NCBI GenBank assembly: GCA_910584695.1
Contig: CAJUBR010000035.1
Span: 1 to 29,384 of the forward strand
From: an uncultured Lachnospiraceae bacterium
GTDB taxonomy: Bacteria > Bacillota > Clostridia > Lachnospirales > Lachnospiraceae
Direction: 5' to 3'
Length of the DNA: 29,384 nucleotides
Position 1 is the first letter of the stretch; each line of letters begins with the position of its first letter. The translations under genes and the position numbers were made by a program. Shown here piece after piece: positions 17,296 through 24,172 of the stretch. The notes beneath the pieces were generated by a model that saw only the letters and a program-made list of their open reading frames with translations, searched no databases and was not told the origin of the DNA.

Positions 17296-18345
17296 CTATG
17301 CGTATACCACCGCACACTGTTCCATATTTATCAGATCACTATCATTGGTAACATTTTTGGCAGTTACATAAATAATCTTTGCATATCGGGAAAGAATACC
17401 ATTGTCAATTACATAATCCGAAACCTTATACACACTTTCCTTCGCTTCCGTTTCTAACAGTTCCTGCTGCAGACAGTCAAATTCATCATACTCAAAAACT
17501 TCACGGTAAACTACCATTTCTTCACTGGTATTCATCCGGTACACTGTATGCCCAATCTGCTGCTTCATCAACTCCTGGCTGATATTACTCACAGCAGTAA
17601 GAATATTGTGATTCCCTTCTTTATTCTCTTTTGCCACATAATCAAATAAAAGCAATACCGAATTATCATTTGGACAATCTAGTTCCTTGACTAGCGTTTT
17701 TCCTGCCTTTGCAGACAATTTCCAGTGAATGTTTTTAATATTATCCCCCTGATGATATTCCTTAATCTGCAAAATTTCCGATACATCATAACCTGCAACA
17801 TGCTTGTAGGTTACCTCCTCGCCCTCTGATAAACTATTCTTCACATCATCCAGCTCCTGATAATGTTCCTTCGGATATTCATAGCAGCAGCCCACTGTTC
17901 CTGTTTTCACCTTCCGGTAAGTAAGATCAAACCAGTCATGGATCAAACAGCATTCTACCTTTAGATCGATACGCCCGCAATATTTACTTGTAATCGGTAT
18001 TTCATAACTCCCTGTACTCTTTCCTCCTACCGATAAGTCAATCTGCGCCCTCTCTATTCCGCCAAATACCACATTTTCACATGCAATTATGCTCTCAATA
18101 TGATTCGCCGGAAGCAACCCATTATTCCGGACCGTAACACGAATATACGCATTCCCTCCGGCATAGGTCTGAATCACATCATAATGCACAAATATTTTCC
18201 CGGCAATCAACTGATTCAATAAAATAACCACTAATGCGGCTGCCAGAACAAATAGCATTGCCCATAAAGACATTTTTTGATTCGTCCATATATATACTCC
18301 AAGAAGTATAGCTGCCAGAATACCATACTCTATTCTTTTTTTCAT
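17296..18345 (-). CDS. DUF58 domain membrane protein
   Basis: This 349-residue protein starts with AGGAGG five bases before the ATG. Two N-terminal hydrophobic segments (about 7-21 and 26-48) anchor it in the membrane. A beta-rich domain follows, then the DUF58 signature IKEYHQGDNIKNIHWKLSAK (about 194-213) with the following KTLVKEL. DUF58 proteins are regularly encoded with MoxR ATPases and membrane transglutaminase-like proteins, and a von Willebrand-like fold is generally assumed for the C-terminal part. It begins nine bases after the transglutaminase-like gene. In many genomes DUF58 sits between MoxR and the transglutaminase gene; here the order is changed. The client of the system is unknown. 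Confidence 0.92.
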   Translation of the reverse strand: MKKRIEYGILAAILLGVYIWTNQKMSLWAMLFVLAAALVVILLNQLIAGKIFVHYDVIQTYAGGNAYIRVTVRNNGLLPANHIESIIACENVVFGGIERAQIDLSVGGKSTGSYEIPITSKYCGRIDLKVECCLIHDWFDLTYRKVKTGTVGCCYEYPKEHYQELDDVKNSLSEGEEVTYKHVAGYDVSEILQIKEYHQGDNIKNIHWKLSAKAGKTLVKELDCPNDNSVLLLFDYVAKENKEGNHNILTAVSNISQELMKQQIGHTVYRMNTSEEMVVYREVFEYDEFDCLQQELLETEAKESVYKVSDYVIDNGILSRYAKIIYVTAKNVTNDSDLINMEQCAVVYA

Positions 18346-18354
18346 ATGTGCCTC

Positions 18355-20592
18355 CTATTTCAAACACTTTACAAACATCATATTCATCTTTGACGGCAGC
18401 TTCTGTGCCTTCCATGTATCCTCAAGCACTTTTTCCATACAGCTAAGTACTTTCTCCATCTCCTCTTTTTTCAACAGATGGTTGCTGAATTTTGTTTTTT
18501 CAAAAATCCTTCGTACATCTGCCGGAATCTCCTGTTCCAGCTGCTTTCCGTCAAAGTCATACAGGGCATCCATATAAATACCTGCCTCTGCAATTACTTC
18601 ATAAAGATTTGCGGACTGTAGATGTTTTTTCCTCCTTCTGCAGATCACGATGCGGCGTATGATCATCACAAGCAAAGTGAACGCCACTAATATAACAGCT
18701 ATATATAGTAAACACATCAGAATCAGCTTGTAATCGATATCAAACACATTGATCTCCTGATCCTTGGAACTTCCTGTCGTTCCACCTCCGCCGGAAGAAT
18801 CCGTATCACTGCGGTTAGAACTTGAACCACCGTTTTCCTCTTCTACATAATAACCCGGAGTCACTTCCACCGGAACAAATCCAAGTCCCTTTACATAGAC
18901 CTCTACCCATGCATGGGCATCTTCAGCCGTAACCTCAACTGTATCCTCTTGTTCATCATTTATCACATAATATCCTTCCACATAGCGTGCAGGAATTCCG
19001 TAATACCGAAATAGCAATGTTGCAATCGTTGCAAAATGCGGAGAATATCCGCGGCGGTCGGACAACAGAACCTGTTCTACATAATTAGCATCGGGATTGT
19101 ATGGTTCTACCTCCTCTGAATATTCAATTTCATTTTTCAGATACCTGCGAATAACCGGAACTGCATTTAATACATTGTTATTACATTCCGGTGCATGTTC
19201 TTTTAAAATCTGCCGTTCTTCCTCGGGTACCTCCATATAAAACTGATTTGCAAAAGAACGGTATACATTTTCCGCCTGAATAAATTCCTTACCGTCTTTC
19301 TCTGTTCGAAACCAGTCCTGTTCCGGAAATGCAAGATAATCGTCCTCTTCTATCTTATAAAGGTCATACCAGTACTCCTTTTCACCAAACAAATCCTGCT
19401 CCACAAAGTTCACATCCTGCTTTGGCGATATCATATCAGGTAAGCTGTAAAATGCAAGATTTTCGGAGACGTATTCATATTTTCTGCTGGCAGTCAGATT
19501 TTCCACATGAACAGATGCACCTTCCACCTTGTCTTCCTCTAACCCATTATCCAAAGAAAACTGTAAATACATACTAATCTGGGTAAGGGGATAAAAATTA
19601 TTTGCCCGGAACCAGTCTATCATTCCGGTATAATCCCCGCCATATATGTTTTCGTCATTCTTTGTCCAGCCTCTTTCGGTATATTTACAGCCTACATATC
19701 CCTTTAAATGCAACTCATCCACACCGTCCATTGTAACCCTAAGTCTGGTTTTGTCAGCTGTCCTTATCTGGTCATAGCGTTTCAGCTGTCCTTCAGGATA
19801 ATCACTTTTTCCATATACGATATTCCCACCATGGTAGATCAGTTCTTCCTTTAAATCATCCACGGACGTAATTTGACGATACTGTATGAACATTGCAAAA
19901 CAGATACTTGCTGCTAAAAAAAACAAAACCACTATGGTTCCGCTGGACACACTTCCCTTTTGCTTTGCAAGACGAATATTGGAAAAATAATATACGATAA
20001 AGATACAAATAAGCGAATATATGATCCATACCGTATTTCCGATTCCTTTGTACATGATATTTAGCATAGAACTTCCTAGCAGGAGTACGGTACAAAGAAA
20101 CATTCTCTTATATCGCAATGCAATACAAAATATAAAGGCTATTATGGCACATATGGTTACAGAAGCCAGCACCATATCCGTTCCCAATGTTTTTGTCGAA
20201 ACCACAAATTTTACATTTGCCTGTGCCATTGACTCGTTAACGAATGTTATAACACCATTCATAATTCCGGTCATACCGTTCGCCAGCCGGCCTCCACATA
20301 GGATAGAATAAAACAGAATCACAGATAGCAGCAAAGGAATCCCTATTTTCATTCTCTTTTTACTCTGTAGGGAAAACTGTGTGGCAATGGACACTACAAC
20401 AGATACCGCTGCAAAAACTGCCACCGGTGCCGGAATCTGAAATCCCTTATAGAATCCCATGCAGATGCCAAATACGGAAGCAACGGATATGACAGACAAC
20501 AATTCCACTCTTTGCCGTTCCTGCTCACGAATACTGGACAAATCCAAAGTAATTTCATTTGTAACATTCTTCTTTTTGTTTAAACCGGTCAT
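18355..20592 (-). CDS. Polytopic transglutaminase-like protein with Ser in place of catalytic Cys
   Basis: This 745-residue protein has about seven TM segments in residues 31-237, a large extracytoplasmic part, and a last TM segment near 637-660 (LILMCLLYIAVILVAFTLLV). The transglutaminase-like core spans about 480-580 and includes LLFRYYGIPARYVEGYYV and EDAHAWVEVYV. Where the family usually has G-Y/D-C, this protein reads RRGYSPHFATIA with Ser517 (TCT codon); His560 is present; the usual Asp in PVDPTP is Glu576 in PVEVTPGY. A Ser/Gly-rich linker (about 588-612) precedes the last TM. The start overlaps the lipoprotein stop (TAATG), indicating coupled translation. The overall layout is that of TgpA-type proteins found with MoxR and DUF58. 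The protein may be a non-catalytic binder or use serine; the sequence cannot decide. Confidence 0.9.
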   Translation of the reverse strand: MTGLNKKKNVTNEITLDLSSIREQERQRVELLSVISVASVFGICMGFYKGFQIPAPVAVFAAVSVVVSIATQFSLQSKKRMKIGIPLLLSVILFYSILCGGRLANGMTGIMNGVITFVNESMAQANVKFVVSTKTLGTDMVLASVTICAIIAFIFCIALRYKRMFLCTVLLLGSSMLNIMYKGIGNTVWIIYSLICIFIVYYFSNIRLAKQKGSVSSGTIVVLFFLAASICFAMFIQYRQITSVDDLKEELIYHGGNIVYGKSDYPEGQLKRYDQIRTADKTRLRVTMDGVDELHLKGYVGCKYTERGWTKNDENIYGGDYTGMIDWFRANNFYPLTQISMYLQFSLDNGLEEDKVEGASVHVENLTASRKYEYVSENLAFYSLPDMISPKQDVNFVEQDLFGEKEYWYDLYKIEEDDYLAFPEQDWFRTEKDGKEFIQAENVYRSFANQFYMEVPEEERQILKEHAPECNNNVLNAVPVIRRYLKNEIEYSEEVEPYNPDANYVEQVLLSDRRGYSPHFATIATLLFRYYGIPARYVEGYYVINDEQEDTVEVTAEDAHAWVEVYVKGLGFVPVEVTPGYYVEEENGGSSSNRSDTDSSGGGGTTGSSKDQEINVFDIDYKLILMCLLYIAVILVAFTLLVMIIRRIVICRRRKKHLQSANLYEVIAEAGIYMDALYDFDGKQLEQEIPADVRRIFEKTKFSNHLLKKEEMEKVLSCMEKVLEDTWKAQKLPSKMNMMFVKCLK

Positions 20593-21104
20593 TAATCCAA
20601 TACTTCTCCATCCTCATCGTCATCATTTACGTCAATCGTAATATCCGGAGCTTCTACATCTTTATCAGAAGGTTCCTTTTTCCCCTTATCCCCGGCAGTC
20701 GTTTCTTTTGATTTCCCTTTATCACCGTCGGAATTTGAACCTTCCTTTTCTTTTGTCTTTTCTTTCCCTTCTGAATCCTTGTCTTTTCCGGTATCTTTTC
20801 CGCTGTTTTCTTTCTTCTTTTCTTCGGTCTTCTGCTCGGTGGTCTGCTGTTCGGTCTTTTGCTCCGTGGTGGTCTGCTGTTCGGTTTTTTCTTCTGTTTC
20901 CTGTTCGGTAGAGGTTGCAGTACCCTCCTTGTCTGCCAGATCAAACTTCTGGTCCTGCGTATTTTCTTCTGTCTCCTTAAAACGCATCGTATCTTTCATT
21001 TCAAAGCTGGTATCCTCCTTTTGGCATGCGGTTATTCCAAGCAGCATGATACCGGCACATAAAAATACAGCTTTTCTCAATATTATTTTCCTATCTTTTT
21101 TCAT
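20592..21104 (-). CDS. Charged low-complexity lipoprotein
   Basis: This 170-residue protein starts at the ATG at 21104, with AAGGAG nine bases upstream; the frame extends further but without a site. A lipoprotein signal peptide is clear: a basic start, KAVFLCAGIMLLGITAC, with a lipobox Cys followed by QKED. After it comes low-complexity sequence built of Glu, Lys, Thr and Gln, such as EEKTEQQTTTEQKTEQQ, then GKDTGKDKDSEGKEKTKEKE, and finally a very acidic end, DVNDDDEDGEVLD. It has no recognisable enzymatic domain and is probably an unstructured surface lipoprotein. It sits between MoxR and the transglutaminase-like gene and is translationally coupled to the latter, so it may be a partner or substrate; Gln/Lys richness would suit a cross-linking substrate, but the partner enzyme lacks the usual Cys. 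Confidence 0.85.
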   Translation of the reverse strand: MKKDRKIILRKAVFLCAGIMLLGITACQKEDTSFEMKDTMRFKETEENTQDQKFDLADKEGTATSTEQETEEKTEQQTTTEQKTEQQTTEQKTEEKKKENSGKDTGKDKDSEGKEKTKEKEGSNSDGDKGKSKETTAGDKGKKEPSDKDVEAPDITIDVNDDDEDGEVLD

Positions 21105-21143
21105 AATCGGTCTCTCCTTATGGAGGCGGAAACCGTCTCCCAT

Positions 21144-22094
21144 CTAATATACGGTTTTTTCTCCAACAATGGACGGCTCCGGAACCTCAACAAGCATTTC
21201 TTCAATCAGCTTTCTTGCAGCATGCTTCTCCCTTCTTGCAGAAGGACTAAGAATCAAGCGATGCTTAAATACATCCATTACTACCGCCTTTACATCCTCT
21301 GGAATCGTATAATCCCGATCTTCCATAAACGCATGTGCCTTCGACATATTCGCCAATGCCTTTGCACCACGGGGACTAATTCCGCAAATAATCTTTTCAT
21401 TGTTACGTGTCGCATCACAAAGTCTGGCAATATATTCCGCCACCTTTGTATCCAACGTAGTCTGTGCCGTCCGTCTTCTCATTTCCACCAATTCCTCCAC
21501 GGATATAACAGAAGAAACCTTGTCGATCAAATCCGTTCCGTCATCCTCAACCAGCATTTCAATCTGTCCCTCCATACTTGGATATCCCATGCTGAGCTTC
21601 ACGATAAAGCGGTCTAACTGGGAATCCGGAAGTGCCTGTGTACCACCGCTGGTAATGGGATTCTGGGTTGCAATCGTAATAAACGGATCATTTAACCGGT
21701 ATGTCTTATTATCCACAGTAACCGTTCCCTCCGCCATTGCTTCTAACAGTGCCGCCTGTGTCTTACTGGAAGTACGATTAATCTCATCCGCTAAAAGAAT
21801 ATTGGTAAACACCGGACCCGGAACAAATTTCATATCTACACTGTTTTGATCATATATCGAAAATCCCACAATATCACTTGGCATCGTATCCGGTGTAAAC
21901 TGGATACGCTTGTTTTCCAGTGCCATTGCTTTTGAAAGTGTCTTTGCCAGTGTTGTTTTTCCAAGTCCCGGATTATCCTCCAGTAAAATATGTCCCGATG
22001 CTAAAATTGCCGTGATAATCTTTACAATAATATCATCTTTTCCCTTAATTACTTTTTTGACCTCTGCTACGAGGGATTCTATCTTGTTGTTCAT
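21144..22094 (-). CDS. MoxR-family AAA+ ATPase
   Basis: This is 316 residues from the ATG at 22094, which has GGAG six bases upstream; an ATG four codons earlier lacks a site. It shows Walker A NPGLGKTT (about 41-48), MoxR-typical FTPDTMPSDIVGF (about 66-78), Walker B ILLADEINR (about 99-107), ALLEAMAEG, sensor ATQNP (about 142-146) and DRFIVKLSMGYP, plus the C-terminal lid. MoxR ATPases act as chaperone-like remodelers of membrane or secreted partners and are usually encoded with DUF58 proteins. The gene starts 17 bases after the InlB-repeat gene and runs into the lipoprotein, transglutaminase-like and DUF58 genes. It is intact. The substrate is not known; the neighbouring surface proteins are candidates. 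Confidence 0.95.
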   Translation of the reverse strand: MNNKIESLVAEVKKVIKGKDDIIVKIITAILASGHILLEDNPGLGKTTLAKTLSKAMALENKRIQFTPDTMPSDIVGFSIYDQNSVDMKFVPGPVFTNILLADEINRTSSKTQAALLEAMAEGTVTVDNKTYRLNDPFITIATQNPITSGGTQALPDSQLDRFIVKLSMGYPSMEGQIEMLVEDDGTDLIDKVSSVISVEELVEMRRRTAQTTLDTKVAEYIARLCDATRNNEKIICGISPRGAKALANMSKAHAFMEDRDYTIPEDVKAVVMDVFKHRLILSPSARREKHAARKLIEEMLVEVPEPSIVGEKTVY

Positions 22095-22111
22095 CGCCTT
22101 CTCCATTCATG

Positions 22112-24157
22112 CTAACGCTTATTTAGTGTAAGCTTTTTCCATTTGCTCTTAACCTTCTTCTTTTGTGAATCCAGTTTGTATGCCTGAACACGGATATAAT
22201 ATTTCCGATTCTTTTTTAATTTTTTCAGTGTTACTTTTGTTTTGTTCTTAGACGCCTTTACTGTCTTTTTTGCGGCCTTTTTAAATTTACTATTTGTGGA
22301 ATACTGAATAATGTACCCGTCCGCTCCGCTTACTTTACTAATCTGTAACTGAGCATTCGGCTTTTTCTTGTCCCATTTAGCGGTTACCTTTGCAGGCTTT
22401 TTCACCGTTACCTTTTTCCAGTCTGCATATACAGTCAAATCACTGCCAATGGCTGCCGTTGTAATGTCCGCAATCTTCTGCTTCTTTTTGTCCTTAATCC
22501 GATACCATCCGCTTAATACATAATTTCTTCTCGTTACCTTAGGTGCCCTTCCCAGTTTTGATAATGCCGGAAGCGTCTTTTTTGTATTTTCATTTTTTGC
22601 AAATTTCCCTTTATTTGCGTTATATGTAATGGTATAATTTTTTATTTTCCAATGTGGATATAACTCCACATCATCCGCATATCGGTAAAGACTGCCCTCT
22701 GCTATTTTACTTCCCTTATCATTTTCTTCTTCCGTATACCAACCTAAGAAATCATAATGCTTACGGGTCGGCTGAGGCATTTTCCCTACCGGCTTATCAT
22801 AGGTTACTGCCATTTCCTCACTCGGCGAATTCAGATCAACATCCTCATACATGGATGTATTAAAGGATATCGTATATTGATTCGGTACATACTGTGCGTA
22901 TAATACAATTTCATTCTTGCTGTTCGCATATTCTGCATAATCCTTCACCCAAATCTGGGTCCGGTCAAATGTAATCTTCTTCCCTGTACCATCTTTTTTA
23001 GTATTTAAAGAATCCACACTTTCATATCCTTTTTTGGTCCAGTCAATATATTGTAATTGAATCATCTTATCATACGGCACCGTTTGAGGGTCCAGTGCAT
23101 TTCCTTCCCCTCCATTTTTATCAAAAGATATAGTATAATCAGTTGCCCGGAAAATAGCATATAACCGAAGAACTCCTGACACTGCAAGCTTGCTTACCCT
23201 CGCTCCATCCCCATATCGGGTTCCGGTACCATCCGGCTTTGTATTCCATTCATAAAAATAGCAACCCGGCTTTTTGAATGTATTTGCATTTAAGTTAATC
23301 ACATCTGTATACTTCTGTGTCTGGGACTTCATCTCTCCGGTAATGGAAGTGTCATGATATCCGCCACTGGTATCCTGCGAAAGAAATTCTATTGTATAAG
23401 AGTTCTCATTCCAATGGGCATATAATGTCTGATTAGTTAAAATAGTAACCATTGTTGCCGCACTAATCTGCATCCCACCGGATGGTGCAGTATACCAGCC
23501 TGCAAAAGTATATCCGGTGCGGTTCGGTGTCGGAAGTGCTCCATAGGTGCCCGCATAGGTCACTGTCTTTGATGCCGGAGAAAATGCATTTCCTCCATTG
23601 GGATTGTAACTTACCGTAAAACTTTTAGGAGTCCAATGGGCATATATCATATGATTTGACGCAATCGTAACCTTTGTTCCCGCACTAATCTGTGTCCCGC
23701 CAGATGGTGCAGTATACCAGCCTGCAAAATTATATCCGGTACGGGTCGGTGTCGGCAAAGTTCCATAGGTACTTGCATAGGTTACCGTCTTTGATATCGG
23801 AGTAAATGCATTTCCTCCATTGGTATGATAACTTACCGTATAGGTTTTGGGCGTCCACTGTGCATAAACGGTATAGTTCTTCTTTACCGTAATCTTTTTA
23901 CCACATGCATAGGAAGTCCCTTTTCCATCTTTTTTCGTATTCCATTTGGATAACTTGTAACCAGTCCTTGAAAATGTTGTATTTTTTCGGAACGTATACT
24001 GTTTTCCAGATGCCACTTTATCCACCTTGTCTGAACCACTGCCGCCATTTGCTTTATATGTAATCTTATAAGTGGTGGTTGTCGCCTGAACCGACAAAGC
24101 TGGAAACAGGATAATCATCCCCAATACCAATATCACATAACTTAAAAATTTTTTCAT
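22112..24157 (-). CDS. Secreted surface protein with seven InlB B-repeats
   Basis: This 681-residue protein starts after GGGGAGGAGGAAGACC. It has a signal peptide, SYVILVLGMIILFPALSVQA, with cleavage likely before TTTT. Seven InlB B-type (Listeria-Bacteroides) repeats follow over about residues 28-585; typical units read YTVSYHTNGG, GYNFAGWYTAPSGG and IYAHW. Repeats 2 and 3 are close copies in DNA as well, and repeats 4-6 are irregular. The end (about 590-681) is a lysine-rich, fibronectin-III-like module with SGADGYIIQYSTNSKFKKA and KNRKYYIRVQAY. No LPXTG motif or C-terminal TM is seen, so wall attachment may be by charge. B-repeat proteins are usually adhesins or interaction proteins. It lies 15 bases downstream of the LRR surface-protein gene and 17 bases upstream of MoxR. 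Confidence 0.92.
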   Translation of the reverse strand: MKKFLSYVILVLGMIILFPALSVQATTTTYKITYKANGGSGSDKVDKVASGKQYTFRKNTTFSRTGYKLSKWNTKKDGKGTSYACGKKITVKKNYTVYAQWTPKTYTVSYHTNGGNAFTPISKTVTYASTYGTLPTPTRTGYNFAGWYTAPSGGTQISAGTKVTIASNHMIYAHWTPKSFTVSYNPNGGNAFSPASKTVTYAGTYGALPTPNRTGYTFAGWYTAPSGGMQISAATMVTILTNQTLYAHWNENSYTIEFLSQDTSGGYHDTSITGEMKSQTQKYTDVINLNANTFKKPGCYFYEWNTKPDGTGTRYGDGARVSKLAVSGVLRLYAIFRATDYTISFDKNGGEGNALDPQTVPYDKMIQLQYIDWTKKGYESVDSLNTKKDGTGKKITFDRTQIWVKDYAEYANSKNEIVLYAQYVPNQYTISFNTSMYEDVDLNSPSEEMAVTYDKPVGKMPQPTRKHYDFLGWYTEEENDKGSKIAEGSLYRYADDVELYPHWKIKNYTITYNANKGKFAKNENTKKTLPALSKLGRAPKVTRRNYVLSGWYRIKDKKKQKIADITTAAIGSDLTVYADWKKVTVKKPAKVTAKWDKKKPNAQLQISKVSGADGYIIQYSTNSKFKKAAKKTVKASKNKTKVTLKKLKKNRKYYIRVQAYKLDSQKKKVKSKWKKLTLNKR
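23411..23854 (-). repeat. Tandem 222-base InlB B-repeat units
   Basis: Two adjacent units, 23411-23632 and 23633-23854, are each 74 codons long and largely identical in DNA, for example around GGTGCAGTATACCAGCCTGC on the plus strand. They encode B-repeats 2 and 3 of the surface protein and look like a recent internal duplication. Confidence 0.85.
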
Positions 24158-24172
24158 GGTCTTCCTCCTCCC

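Noticed and set aside
20654..20944. Basic, Arg/Lys-rich open frame within the lipoprotein gene
   Set aside because: It is the shifted frame of a low-complexity Lys/Glu-coding region, with no ribosome site of its own.
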